A DNA stretch of 64,000 bases, taken from contig NZ_JAPVLU010000007.1 in assembly GCF_027158205.1 (NCBI RefSeq), positions 124,001 to 188,000 on the forward strand. Direction: 5' to 3'. This stretch comes from Streptomyces sp. H39-S7. Its GTDB lineage: Bacteria; Actinomycetota; Actinomycetes; Streptomycetales; Streptomycetaceae. Positions 1 to 8,311 of the stretch are shown here, piece after piece. The stretch's first letter is position 1. The number at the start of each line of letters is the position of its first letter. The position numbers and the translations under genes were made by a program. Under the pieces are notes generated by a model. The model did no database searches. It saw nothing but the letters and a program-made list of their open reading frames with translations, and had not been told where the DNA came from.

Positions 1-799
1 CCACCCCGATGATGGTGACGCCCGAGGAGAGCCGGGCCGCGTTGAGCGCGCCGGCGAGCCCGGCCAGCAGCCCGCTCAGCAGGTACACCAGGATCTTCGT
101 CCTGGCCACCGGCAGGCCCATCAGGGTGGCGGCGTCACTGCTGCCGCCGACCGCGAACAGGGCCTGGCCGAACGAGGTGCGCTGCAGCACCAGGCCGCCG
201 ACCGCGAACAGCGCCAGCGCGATGAACACCGGGTACCCGAAGCCGCCGATGCTGCCGCCGCCCAGCTCGGCGAATGCCGAGTCGCGCGGCACCAGGTAGG
301 TGGTGGCGCCTTCATGGGTGAGGGCGAGCAGCAGTCCGCGTGCGGCGAGCAGGGAGGCGAGCGTGACGATGAACGGTGCCATGCCGGCCCGTGCGACGAG
401 CAGGCCGTTGATCGCTCCGATCGCCCCGCAGACGGCGAGCGGCACCAGGAGCGCGGGCAGGATGCCCCACTGCGAGGCCCAGGCCGCGAGCACTCCGCCG
501 AGCGCGAAGACGGAGCCCACGGACAGGTCGATCCCACCGGTGATGATCACCAGCGTCATCCCGAGGGCGACGATCGACAGGAAGGACGCCTGGACGGTCA
601 CACCGCGCGCGTTGTCCAGGCTCGCGAAGGAGTCGAAGACGAACGAGGAGATGAGGATGACCAGCAGCAGGACCGCGAGGACGCCCTGGCGCTGGAGCAG
701 TTCGGCCGCGCGCTGCCGGCCGGCGGGCCGGGCGGTGGCCGCCAGGTCCGCCGGCGGCACGAAGGCGGGTGCGGAGGTGGCTTTCACGAGGGCTTTCAT
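1..799 (-). CDS. Sugar ABC transporter permease, YjfF/RbsC-like (C-terminus outside window)
   Basis: Inner-membrane subunit of a ribose/galactofuranose-type importer. Its C-terminal end lies beyond the left edge, so only about 266 codons are visible. The reading frame starts at an ATG that overlaps the stop of the next permease as ATGA, so the two are translationally coupled. The visible protein has a polar N-terminus, then alternating hydrophobic helices, with the BPD_transp_2 signature TGGIDLSVGS about one third of the way in. Together with the neighbouring permease, ATPase and lipoprotein it makes the two-permease arrangement known for YtfT plus YjfF. The substrate is inferred from family only. 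Confidence 0.9.
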   Translation of the reverse strand, partial: MKALVKATSAPAFVPPADLAATARPAGRQRAAELLQRQGVLAVLLLVILISSFVFDSFASLDNARGVTVQASFLSIVALGMTLVIITGGIDLSVGSVFALGGVLAAWASQWGILPALLVPLAVCGAIGAINGLLVARAGMAPFIVTLASLLAARGLLLALTHEGATTYLVPRDSAFAELGGGSIGGFGYPVFIALALFAVGGLVLQRTSFGQALFAVGGSSDAATLMGLPVARTKILVYLLSGLLAGLAGALNAARLSSGVTIIGV

Positions 800-1767
800 C
801 GGGATCGACGCTCCCGGGCGACATAGACGGCGACGAGGATGATGGCCGCCTGGGCCATCTGGGCTGTGGAGTCGTGCAGGTTGTGGGTGACCAGGGTGGC
901 GTGCAGCAACTGCATCAGCAGGGCGCCCGTCACCGTGCCCAGGACCCGGACCGAGCCGCCGGTCAGCGGGGTGCCGCCGACGACCACGGCGGTGATGGCG
1001 GACAGCTCCATCAGGTTGCCGAGCGCGGAGGGGTCGCTGGCGGTCAGCCGCGCGGTGGCGAGGACACCGGCCAGCGCCGCCAGGACACCGCACAGCACGT
1101 ACACGCCGATCAGCACCCGCTTGACGGGGAGGCCGGCCAGCGCGGCGGCTGCCCGGTTGCCGCCGACCGCGACCAGTTGCCGCCCGAAGGTGGTGCGCTG
1201 GACGAGGAACGCGATGGCGACGGCGAGCACCCCGGCGATCAGGACGACCACCGGGACGCCCAGCGCGCTGTCGGTGCCCAGCCCCAGCAGGTCCTTGTTC
1301 TCGATCTGCTTGAGCTGCCCGTCCGCGATGACCAGCGCCAGACCCCGGCCGCCCACGAACAGGGCGAGGGTGGCGACGATGGGCTGCAGTCCCACGAGCG
1401 AGACCAGGGAGCCGTTCACCAGGCCGACCACCACCCCCGCGAACAACGCGAGCAGCAGTGCGGGGGCCAGGCCGTAGCCGAGGTAGAGCGGCAGGAGCGC
1501 GCTGGCGAGCGCCATGGTGGAGCCGACCGACAGGTCGACGCCCTCGGTGCCGATGACCAGGGCCATGCCGAGCGCGACGATGACGATGGGGGAGACCTGG
1601 ACGAGTTGGGTGCGCAGGTTGTCGACAGTCAGGAAGTGGTCGGTGAAGACCGCGTTGAACAGCAGGAGCGCGGCGACGGCGCCGTAGACGCCGTACCGCT
1701 GGAGCAGCGCCGTGACACGGGCTCGGTCCAGCCCGCGGGGGGCGAGGGTGATCGGGACGTCGGTCAT
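796..1767 (-). CDS. Sugar ABC transporter permease, YtfT/RbsC-like
   Basis: A complete 323-residue BPD_transp_2 permease with about eight to ten hydrophobic segments and the family signature GTEGVDLSVGS near residue 80. It forms the membrane channel together with the permease encoded downstream. It overlaps both neighbours by four bases (ATGA at each junction), so the four importer genes form one tight transcription unit read right to left in the order binding protein, ATPase, permease, permease. That order and the presence of two non-identical permeases match the E. coli galactofuranose system ytfQ-ytfR-ytfT-yjfF better than the single-permease ribose system. No unusual residue noted. Confidence 0.92.
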   Translation of the reverse strand: MTDVPITLAPRGLDRARVTALLQRYGVYGAVAALLLFNAVFTDHFLTVDNLRTQLVQVSPIVIVALGMALVIGTEGVDLSVGSTMALASALLPLYLGYGLAPALLLALFAGVVVGLVNGSLVSLVGLQPIVATLALFVGGRGLALVIADGQLKQIENKDLLGLGTDSALGVPVVVLIAGVLAVAIAFLVQRTTFGRQLVAVGGNRAAAALAGLPVKRVLIGVYVLCGVLAALAGVLATARLTASDPSALGNLMELSAITAVVVGGTPLTGGSVRVLGTVTGALLMQLLHATLVTHNLHDSTAQMAQAAIILVAVYVARERRSR

Positions 1768-3431
1768 CGCCGGTCCTCCTTCTTCAGGGCCGCGGGTTCG
1801 ACGGTCGGGACGTCGGCCGGAACGTCGTCGGCGTCCGGGGCGTCCGGGGCGTCCGGGGCGTCCGGTGCGTCGGCCAGGACGGCGAGCAGTTCGCTCTCCT
1901 CGACCCGGTCGCCGGTCAGTTCGCCCGCCACCGCCCCGCCCCGCAGGACGAGGATGCGGTCGGAGCCCTCGATGAGCTCCTCGATGTCGGAGGAGATCAG
2001 CAGCACGGCCAGGCCCTCCTGCGCGAGGTCGTCGATCAGTGCCTGCACCTCGGCCTTGGCGCCGACGTCGATGCCCCGGGTGGGCTCGTCGAGCAGCAGG
2101 ACCTTGGGCTCCAGGCAGAGCCAGCGGGCCAGCAGCACCTTCTGCTGGTTGCCGCCGGACAGTTCGCCGACCTTCTGCTCGGGGCTGGACGCCTTGATCC
2201 GCAGCCGTTTCATGAACACCTCGACGATGCGGTCCTGCTTCGCGCGCGAGACGATCCCGGCGCGCGAGAGCCGGGGCAGCGCGGCGAGCACGATGTTCTC
2301 CCGGACCGACAGGCCGGGGACGATGCCCTCGGCCTTGCGGTCCTCGGGCAGCAGGCTGATCCCGGCCCGGATCGCCGCGGCGGGGCTGAGCCGGCGCAGC
2401 GTGCGGCCGCCGACGCTGATCTCGCCGCTGTCCAGCGCCAGCGCGCCGGCGACGGCCTTGGCGGTCTCGCTGCGACCGGAGCCCAGCAGCCCACCCAGAC
2501 CGAGCACCTCGCCCGGATGCAGTTCCAGGCCGACGTCGTGCAGCACCTGCCCGCTGGTCAGGCCGGTGGCGGTGAGCACGGGCTGCCGCTCGGCCCGGTG
2601 GCCCTCACCGAAGCTGGTGGTGCCGTGCCGGCGGACCTCCGCGATCTCGCGGCCGAGCATCATCGACACCAGCCGCATCCGGTCGAGGTCACGCAGCTCG
2701 CCGGTGTGCACGTGCTTGCCGTCCCGCAGGACGGTGACGCGGTCGCAGATGCGGTACAGCTCGTCCATGCGGTGGCTGACGTAGAGGATCGCGATGCCCC
2801 GCTCGTGCAGGTCGTCGATCACCCGGAAGAGCGTCTCCACCTCACGGGGTTCGAGTGAGGACGTGGGCTCGTCCATCACGACCACCTTGGCCCGCACGGA
2901 CACCGCCCGTGCCAGGGCCACCATCTGCTGGGTGCCGACCCCCAGTGTGTGCAGCGGCCGGCGCGGGTCGGCGTGGACCCCGAAGCCGGTCAGCAGCTCG
3001 GCCGCCTCGCGGTGCATGCGGGGGAAGTCGATCAGACCGAAGCGGTTCTTGGGCTCGCGGCCGAGGAAGATGTTGCGGGCCACGCTCATCAGGGGGACGA
3101 GGTTGACCTCCTGGTAGATCGTGGAGATCCCGGCCTGCTGCGCCTCGTAGGGACGGTGGAACGAGACCGGCGCGCCGCCGAGCCGCAGCTCCCCGCCGTC
3201 CGGGCGGTAGACGCCGGTGAGCAGCTTGATAAGCGTCGACTTGCCGGCGCCGTTCTCCCCGACCAGTGCGTGGATCTCACCGGCCCGCAGGGTGAAGGAC
3301 ACATCGTCGAGCGCCACCACGCCGGGGAAGCGTTTGCTGACGCCGACGGCCTCCAACACGGCCTGCGTGCCGGGTGGTTCCGCAGTGCCGGCGGGCACGG
3401 ATGCCGCCTCGACGGCTTCGGATGGTGCCAT
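1764..3431 (-). CDS. Sugar ABC transporter ATP-binding protein with two ATPase domains (YtfR/RbsA-like)
   Basis: A 555-residue cytoplasmic ATPase with two fused nucleotide-binding domains. The first has Walker A GENGAGKST near residue 60 and Walker B VVMDEPTSSL; the second has the degenerate P-loop GLLGSGRSE, signature LSGGNQQKVLLARW and Walker B LLLDEPTRGID. This duplicated organisation, with an unusual second P-loop, is characteristic of the RbsA/MglA/YtfR carbohydrate class. The C-terminus extends past the usual end with an acidic Pro-Asp-Ala repeat encoded by a short tandem DNA repeat, followed by a polar tail. Start ATG is chosen because it follows the binding-protein gene by 86 bp and gives a normal N-terminus. 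Energises the importer encoded around it. Confidence 0.94.
   Translation of the reverse strand: MAPSEAVEAASVPAGTAEPPGTQAVLEAVGVSKRFPGVVALDDVSFTLRAGEIHALVGENGAGKSTLIKLLTGVYRPDGGELRLGGAPVSFHRPYEAQQAGISTIYQEVNLVPLMSVARNIFLGREPKNRFGLIDFPRMHREAAELLTGFGVHADPRRPLHTLGVGTQQMVALARAVSVRAKVVVMDEPTSSLEPREVETLFRVIDDLHERGIAILYVSHRMDELYRICDRVTVLRDGKHVHTGELRDLDRMRLVSMMLGREIAEVRRHGTTSFGEGHRAERQPVLTATGLTSGQVLHDVGLELHPGEVLGLGGLLGSGRSETAKAVAGALALDSGEISVGGRTLRRLSPAAAIRAGISLLPEDRKAEGIVPGLSVRENIVLAALPRLSRAGIVSRAKQDRIVEVFMKRLRIKASSPEQKVGELSGGNQQKVLLARWLCLEPKVLLLDEPTRGIDVGAKAEVQALIDDLAQEGLAVLLISSDIEELIEGSDRILVLRGGAVAGELTGDRVEESELLAVLADAPDAPDAPDAPDADDVPADVPTVEPAALKKEDRR
1831..1866. repeat. Four tandem 9-bp units (gcgtccggg) in the ATPase 3' end
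   Basis: Four in-register copies of a 9-bp unit, the last with one change. On the coding strand they encode a repeated Pro-Asp-Ala acidic tail. Because the unit length is a multiple of three, copy-number change would lengthen or shorten the tail without a frameshift. Confidence 0.85.
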
Positions 3432-3517
3432 GGTCGTGGCCTTCCGGGGAGAGCTGGTGGAGGGTGCGGGCCGCCCGCGCCGGTGCGGGGGCGGCCCGTC
3501 GCACGGCTGGACCGGGG

Positions 3518-4600
3518 TCAGTACGCCCCGCCCAGCGACGCCTTGGCGTTGCTGTCGTCGTACGCCCGGTCGGAGATGATCACGTTCTCCGGGATGGACT
3601 CGCCGCCGAAGAACTTCTGGGCGGTGGCGAAGGCGAGCGGACCGAAGCGCGGGTTGGACTCGATGACGGCGTTGTAGTCGCCGTTGACCAGTGCCTGGAC
3701 GGCGTTGCGGGTGCCGTCGATCGACACGATCTTGATGTCCTTGCCGGGCTTCTTGTTGGCGCCCTTGAGCGCGGTGACCGCGCCGAGGCCCATCTCGTCG
3801 TTCTCGGCGTAGACGGCGGTGATCTCCGGCTTGGACTGGATGAGCTGCTCCATGACCTGCTGGCCCTTGTCACGGGCGAACTCACCGGTCTGCTGCGCGA
3901 CGATCTCCAGCCCGGGGGCCTGGGCCTTGAGCTGGTCCACGAAGCCCTTGGTGCGGTCGGTGGTGACGTTGTTCCCGGACGCGCCGAGCAGGATCGCGAC
4001 CTTGCCCTTGCCGCCGGTCACCTTGATCATCGCGTCGGCCGCGCGCTTGCCCTGCTCGACGAAGTTGGAGCCGAGGAAGGCGACGTAGTCCTTGCAGGCG
4101 GTCGCGTTGAGCTTGCGGTCGATGGTGATGACCGGCACGTGCTTGGCCGCGGCGGCCTGTAGCGCCGGCTGCAGCCCGTCGGAGTTGAGCGGAGCGATGA
4201 TGAGCAGTTGCGCGCCCTGCGCGAGCATGTCCTGGATGTCGCTGATCTGCTTGGGCAGCTGCGACTGCGCGTTGGTGGTGAGCAGCTTCTTCACGCCGAG
4301 CTTGGCGGCCTCGTCCTTGATGGACTGGGTCTCCGCGATGCGGAAGGGGTTGGCCTCCTTCTCGGACTGGGAGAAGCCGACCACCGCGTTCTTCAGGTCC
4401 AGCTTGGTGGCGCCGTAACTCTGCAGCGTGCAGCCCGCACCGGCGGCTGCGGTGGTGGGCGCGACGGTCTGTGCCCCCGCGCCGGTGTCGCCCGTGGCCT
4501 TGTCCGTCGTCTCCGACTTCGAGCAGCCGGTGGCGGCCAGGGTGGCCGTCACGACGAGTACACAGGCGGCGGCGAGGGTGCGGGATCTCTTGGTGGTCAT
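3518..4600 (-). CDS. Sugar-binding lipoprotein of ABC importer (YtfQ-like)
   Basis: A 360-residue extracytoplasmic solute-binding protein of the Peripla_BP_4 type. The start is the ATG at 4600, preceded by AAGGAG at good spacing; a longer open frame upstream has no ribosome site. The N-terminus (MTTKRSRT, a hydrophobic stretch, then TGC followed by SKSE) is a lipoprotein signal with the lipid-modified cysteine near residue 25. The body contains GFSQSEKEANPFRIAET, IIAPLNSDGLQPAL, YAENDEMGLGA and SIDGTRNAVQAL, a pattern closest in my recollection to E. coli YtfQ, which binds galactofuranose. First gene of the importer operon. Exact sugar is inferred and could be another furanose or pentose. Confidence 0.9.
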   Translation of the reverse strand: MTTKRSRTLAAACVLVVTATLAATGCSKSETTDKATGDTGAGAQTVAPTTAAAGAGCTLQSYGATKLDLKNAVVGFSQSEKEANPFRIAETQSIKDEAAKLGVKKLLTTNAQSQLPKQISDIQDMLAQGAQLLIIAPLNSDGLQPALQAAAAKHVPVITIDRKLNATACKDYVAFLGSNFVEQGKRAADAMIKVTGGKGKVAILLGASGNNVTTDRTKGFVDQLKAQAPGLEIVAQQTGEFARDKGQQVMEQLIQSKPEITAVYAENDEMGLGAVTALKGANKKPGKDIKIVSIDGTRNAVQALVNGDYNAVIESNPRFGPLAFATAQKFFGGESIPENVIISDRAYDDSNAKASLGGAY

Positions 4601-5006
4601 GCTCACGACACTCCTTGGGTACGACGGCGGTGCCGCCGAGCAGTACGTGGTCCGGTCCTGGAGTTTCTGGGGAGCGCACGCCGACGGGCCTCCGCGCAGG
4701 GGAGCGCGGCACCCGGACAGCACTGTGACGTGCGCCGATACCGGTGGTCCGGCGGCTGAGGAGGCTCTCCCGCCGCTCGGCTTTACAACGTTATATACGC
4801 GCCGCGCGGCCGCCCACAAGCGTTCGACTCCCGCATTTCCAAAATGTGTCCAGCCTGGAACGCGCCATCCGGGACACATCGTTGATTTACCCCGCCGACC
4901 TTCTTTCCAACGATGCATGCCGAAGTGCCGGTCGGGCCCCCTCCACGGGACCGACGGGGCCCGACCGGCACCGGGGGTGGCGCGGTCCAGCAGGAGGGGC
5001 TGCCGC
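4601..5006. other. Intergenic region upstream of the importer operon
   Basis: No credible gene. It should hold the importer promoter, reading leftward. A short palindrome-centred AT-rich element (acaacgttat with core AACGTT, 4785-4794) stands out in the otherwise GC-rich spacer and resembles the core of LacI- or GntR-family operators. This is only a candidate. The right part holds the terminator of the GH16 gene. Confidence 0.4.
4925..4971 (-). terminator. Long hairpin terminator downstream of the GH16 gene
   Basis: A perfect 16-bp inverted repeat (gtgccggtcgggcccc at 4925-4940 and its complement at 4956-4971) around a 15-base loop, placed just after the stop of the GH16 gene. No U tract, as is common in Streptomyces. 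Confidence 0.75.
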
Positions 5007-7151
5007 CTACTGGGAGACGCGCACGTAGTCGATCTGCATCTTCTGCGGCAGCACGGTCGTGGCGTCGGGTGCCCCGGGCCAGTCACCGCCGACGGCGTTG
5101 TTGAGGATGAGGTAGAAGGGGTGGTCGTAGACCCACGGACCCCTCGTCGACTCCACCACCGCCTTGTCCGCGGTGAAGAAGGCGTGGCCGTCGACCGAGA
5201 ACGTCATGTGGGTGGAGTCCCAGTCCACGGCGTAGACGTGGAAGGCCGAGGCGAAGTCGCTGCCCGCGAGGGTGTACGGCGAGCCGTAGCCGTTTCCGCC
5301 GTTGTAGGCCGGGGCGTGCAGCGTGGAGTAGACCGAGTCCGCGACCTTGCCGACATGCTCCATGATGTCGATCTCACCGGAGTTCGGCCACGGCGTGCCG
5401 GTCTTGAAGTTGGACCCGAGCATCCAGAACGCGGGCCACAGGCCCTGCGTGCCGCTCACCTTGATCCGCGCCTCGACGTGGCCGTAGGTGAAGTTGAAGT
5501 GGTCCGAGGTGTTGATCCGGCCGGAGGTGTACTGGCCACTGGCCTCCTTGCGCGCTTCGATGACGAGGTTGCCCGCGCCGTCCATGGCCGTGTTGTCACC
5601 GTTGGTGTAGTACTCCAGCTCGCCGTTCTGGCCGTTGCCGACGTCCTGGGTCCACTTGCCGGTGTCCGGCCTGGTGCCCGCGGCGCCGTTGAACTCGTCG
5701 CTCCACACCAGGTGCGTGGGGTTGCCGGGGTTCGGCGGCAGGGCGGGCGGCGCGGTGGGGCTGCCGCCGGTGCCGTAGACGTCGAAGGTCCACAGCGAGT
5801 AGCCGTAGGCGCTGCTGCGGGCGGTGCCGTACATCCGCACATAACGGCCGGTGCCGTCGACGGTCACGGTCTCCTTGAAGCCCTTGCCGGTGGTGGTGGA
5901 GTAGACGCTCGTCCAGTTGGCGCCGTCGGGCGAGGTCTGGATCTGGTACCCGGTGGCGTAGGCCGGGTCCCACTGGAGCACGACCTTGGTGATGTGCGCG
6001 GTCGCGCCCAGGTCGACGGCGATCCAGCCGGGGTCCACCCAGCCGTTGGTGTCGCTGGTCGCCCAGCGGGTGGCCGGGTCCTCGTCGAAGGCCCTGGCCG
6101 GGGTGCAGCCGGTGCAGCTGTTGGCGTTCTGGTAGGTGGAGGCGGTGGCCGGCTTGTTGTACGAGAGCAGCACCGCGCCGTCCTGGGGCGGCTGGGTGGC
6201 GCCGCCGGTGGTGAAGACCTGGAACTCCCACAGCGAGTACCCGTACGCGGTGGCGCGCTGCGTGCCGTACACGCGGACGTAGCGGCCGGTACCCGACAGC
6301 GTGATCAGTTCCGTCGCGCCGGGACCGGTGGTCGTGGAGTGAACGGTGGTCCAGTTGGTGCCGTCCGCCGAGGTCTGGATCTGGTACGCCTTGGCGTAGG
6401 CGGCCTCCCAGCTCAGTTGCACTCCGCAGATGCCCTGGCTGGTGCCGAGGTCGACGCGCAGCCACTGCGGGTCGGCGGCGGTGCTGGACCAGCGGGTCCC
6501 GGCGTTGCCGTCGACGGCCGCCGACGCGGGGGTGCCGGCGTTCTCGGTGGAGGACGCGGTCACCGGCTGGTTCAGGGCGGCGTTGGCGGTACCGCAGGTG
6601 GGGGTGGTGGGGCCGGTGGTCCCGTAGACCTGGAACTCCCACAGGGAGTAGCCGTACTGGGTGTGCCGGACGGTCCCGTTGATCCGCACGTACCGGCCGC
6701 TGCCGGTGACGTTCAGGGTCTCGGTGCCGCCCGCGCCGGTGGTGGTCGTGTACACCGTGGTCCAGGTGGCGCCGTCCGCCGAGGTCTGGAGCTGGTACGC
6801 GGAGCCGTACGCGGTCTCCCAGTTCAGCACGATCTTGCTGATGGTGGCGGTCGCCCCGAGGTCGACGCGCAGCCACTGCGGATCGGCGGCGGCGCTGGAC
6901 CAGCGGGTCCCGGCGTTGCCGTCGACGGCCGCCGACGCGGGGGAGCCGGCGTTCTCCGTCGAGGACGCCGTCGCCGGCTTCCCCTGCGACAGCAGCGCGT
7001 CGGCCGCTTGCGCGGGCGCTCCGGCCGCGGTCAGGGAGAGAGCTGCCACCAGTGCGGCGACGAGCGTCAGGACGAGTGATCGCCAGGGGTGTTGTGGGGG
7101 CTGGGCCGGACGGGGCCGGACGGTGCTGGAGGTGCTGGAGGTGCCTTGCAT
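5007..7151 (-). CDS. Secreted GH16 beta-glucanase with three discoidin (F5/8 type C) modules
   Basis: A 714-residue secreted enzyme. The start at 7151 is preceded by GGGAG at seven bases; a positively charged N-terminus and a hydrophobic stretch ending in APAQAA form the signal peptide. Three discoidin/CBM32-like modules follow at about residues 50-178, 188-313 and 328-460, then a Pro-rich linker and a GH16 domain from about 470 to the end. The catalytic motif EIDIME (Glu593, Asp595, Glu598) is the beta-1,3-glucanase form with the extra residue before the last Glu. It should cut laminarin-type beta-1,3 (or mixed 1,3/1,4) glucan outside the cell, the discoidin modules binding polysaccharide. 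A candidate operator lies upstream, shared with the other discoidin gene. Confidence 0.93.
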   Translation of the reverse strand: MQGTSSTSSTVRPRPAQPPQHPWRSLVLTLVAALVAALSLTAAGAPAQAADALLSQGKPATASSTENAGSPASAAVDGNAGTRWSSAAADPQWLRVDLGATATISKIVLNWETAYGSAYQLQTSADGATWTTVYTTTTGAGGTETLNVTGSGRYVRINGTVRHTQYGYSLWEFQVYGTTGPTTPTCGTANAALNQPVTASSTENAGTPASAAVDGNAGTRWSSTAADPQWLRVDLGTSQGICGVQLSWEAAYAKAYQIQTSADGTNWTTVHSTTTGPGATELITLSGTGRYVRVYGTQRATAYGYSLWEFQVFTTGGATQPPQDGAVLLSYNKPATASTYQNANSCTGCTPARAFDEDPATRWATSDTNGWVDPGWIAVDLGATAHITKVVLQWDPAYATGYQIQTSPDGANWTSVYSTTTGKGFKETVTVDGTGRYVRMYGTARSSAYGYSLWTFDVYGTGGSPTAPPALPPNPGNPTHLVWSDEFNGAAGTRPDTGKWTQDVGNGQNGELEYYTNGDNTAMDGAGNLVIEARKEASGQYTSGRINTSDHFNFTYGHVEARIKVSGTQGLWPAFWMLGSNFKTGTPWPNSGEIDIMEHVGKVADSVYSTLHAPAYNGGNGYGSPYTLAGSDFASAFHVYAVDWDSTHMTFSVDGHAFFTADKAVVESTRGPWVYDHPFYLILNNAVGGDWPGAPDATTVLPQKMQIDYVRVSQ
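6446..6957. repeat. Pair of near-identical 101-bp direct repeats within discoidin modules 1 and 2
   Basis: Positions 6446-6546 and 6857-6957 are 101-base copies that I align with three mismatches. They encode the same part of discoidin modules 2 and 1. DNA identity this high, when the rest of the modules has diverged, suggests recent gene conversion or duplication; recombination between the units would remove one module in frame. Confidence 0.8.
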
Positions 7152-7231
7152 GATGTCTCCCATCGGTGAGGGCGCTCGCGGTGTGCGGGGACGGGTGAGG
7201 CGGGAGCCGTCAGTACGTCGAAGAGGGGGGA

Positions 7232-7239
7232 GAGCGCTC
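7232..7239. promoter_or_regulatory. Candidate LacI-family operator upstream of the GH16 gene
   Basis: The palindrome GAGCGCTC, flanked as ggaGAGCGCTCcaa, lies about 80 bp upstream of the GH16 start. It shares the AGCGCT core and flanks with the stronger palindrome upstream of the beta-helix discoidin gene and resembles the CebR-type sites of Streptomyces (GGGAGCGCTCCC as I recall). Binding is inferred only. Confidence 0.5.
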
Positions 7240-7348
7240 CAACGCGGTGCGCGCGAGCCGGTGGGGACCGAGGGGGCCGGGCGAATTGAAGAAATCTTCA
7301 CTTCCATACATCATGTCCTCATCAAGAGGTCGGCTTCCGGGAGGTGCG

Positions 7349-7537
7349 ATGACGGAGATGACACCTGATGCGGTCCGTGGGCAGGTGACCGAAGCCCGTG
7401 CCGCCCTGGCGGCAGCGGTGGACAGCGGCGAGTACGGGGCCATCTCCGGGGCACTCGACGCACTGGAGGAATCGCTGGGGCTCGCCAGGCTGCACGGCGT
7501 GGAGCTCCCTGCGACGGGCGGGAGCGAGAGGACGTGA
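7349..7537 (+). CDS. Small hypothetical protein, first gene of an ArsR operon
   Basis: A 62-residue acidic, mostly helical protein (begins MTEMTPDAV) not recognised as any family. The start is the ATG preceded by GGGAGGT; the longer open frame upstream runs through the divergent promoter and is unlikely. Its stop codon overlaps the GTG start of the ArsR-type gene, so the two are translationally coupled. A role tied to that regulator, for example as a partner or modulator, is guesswork. Confidence 0.6.
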   Translation: MTEMTPDAVRGQVTEARAALAAAVDSGEYGAISGALDALEESLGLARLHGVELPATGGSERT

Positions 7538-7872
7538 GGACCGTGCCGGTTCCGCTGTACCAGGCGAAGGCGGAGCTCTTCCGGATGCTGGGGCACCCGG
7601 TCCGCATCCGGGTCCTGGAGCTGCTGCAGGACGGCCCGATGCCGGTCCGCGAACTGCTGGCCGCGATCGAGGTGGAGCGCTCCAACCTCTCGCAGCAGCT
7701 GGCGATCCTGCGCCGGTCGGGCATCGTCACCTCGAGCCGTGAGAAGGACACCGTGGTCTACTCCCTGTCTGCCGATGTCGCCGATCTGATGCGGGCGTCC
7801 CGACGGGTCCTGAGCGGACTGGTCGGTGAAGTGACCGCGGGCCACGTCCCAGGCCCTAGGCTCAGCCCGTGA
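7534..7872 (+). CDS. ArsR-family winged-helix transcriptional regulator
   Basis: A 112-residue winged-helix protein: YQAKAELFRMLGHPVRIRVLELL, here split as helix 1 and 2, then PVRELLAAI, the recognition-helix region SNLSQQLAILRRSGIV and the wing REKDTVVYSL. The ArsR metal-binding motif ELCVCDL is absent (the equivalent is MPVRELL), so a metal sensor of the classic type is unlikely. GTG start overlaps the upstream stop (GTGA), and its own stop overlaps the next gene the same way. Such three-gene coupling suggests the small membrane protein downstream is a target or partner. Confidence 0.85.
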   Translation: MRTVPVPLYQAKAELFRMLGHPVRIRVLELLQDGPMPVRELLAAIEVERSNLSQQLAILRRSGIVTSSREKDTVVYSLSADVADLMRASRRVLSGLVGEVTAGHVPGPRLSP

Positions 7873-8234
7873 CGACAACCGGCGATGAAGAACTCGACGA
7901 TCAGCAGTTCGGACAGCGATGGCAGGACGCGACCCCGCGTGAACGGCTCGCCCTGATCCGCGACGTCCGCCAACAGCCGCTGACCCCCCGGCAGGCGCGC
8001 CGGATACGCATCGCCGTCGCCGCGTTCTTCATGGCCGTCGCGGCGGCCGTGCTGGTGGTGCGCCTCGGGGACCAGCCGTCGGTCCTGGTCGTGGGGGTGT
8101 ACGGGGCCGCGCTGATCGTGTGCGGCGTCGTCATCGAGCTGAGCCGCAAGGGCCGGACGCGAGTGGCCATGTGGCTGCTGGGAGCCGGCCTGATCGCGGT
8201 CGCGCTCGCGGAGCAACTGCTGCGGAGCCTGTGA
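7869..8234 (+). CDS. Small membrane protein, hypothetical
   Basis: A 121-residue protein with a soluble, charged N-terminal 45 residues and three hydrophobic segments (about residues 47-65, 70-88 and 97-117). No family recognised; similar small membrane proteins are common in Streptomyces. GTG start overlaps the stop of the ArsR gene, so it is co-translated as the last gene of the operon. A strong hairpin follows. Confidence 0.7.
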   Translation: MTTTGDEELDDQQFGQRWQDATPRERLALIRDVRQQPLTPRQARRIRIAVAAFFMAVAAAVLVVRLGDQPSVLVVGVYGAALIVCGVVIELSRKGRTRVAMWLLGAGLIAVALAEQLLRSL

Positions 8235-8254
8235 CCGGCCGCTGAGCTTGCCGG

Positions 8255-8288
8255 GTGTGGGGCGGTCCGCTTCCGGACCGCCCCACAC
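8255..8288. terminator. Bidirectional hairpin terminator
   Basis: A perfect 15-bp stem (gtgtggggcggtccg at 8255-8269 with its complement at 8274-8288) and a four-base loop, between two convergent genes. It can serve both the ArsR operon and the beta-helix discoidin gene. Confidence 0.85.
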
Positions 8289-8311
8289 GCCGTTCTCACA
8301 CCGTCAGCGGG

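Noticed and set aside
769..2784. 671-codon plus-strand open frame opposite the ABC genes
   Set aside because: Shadow of the two importer genes; low-complexity product.
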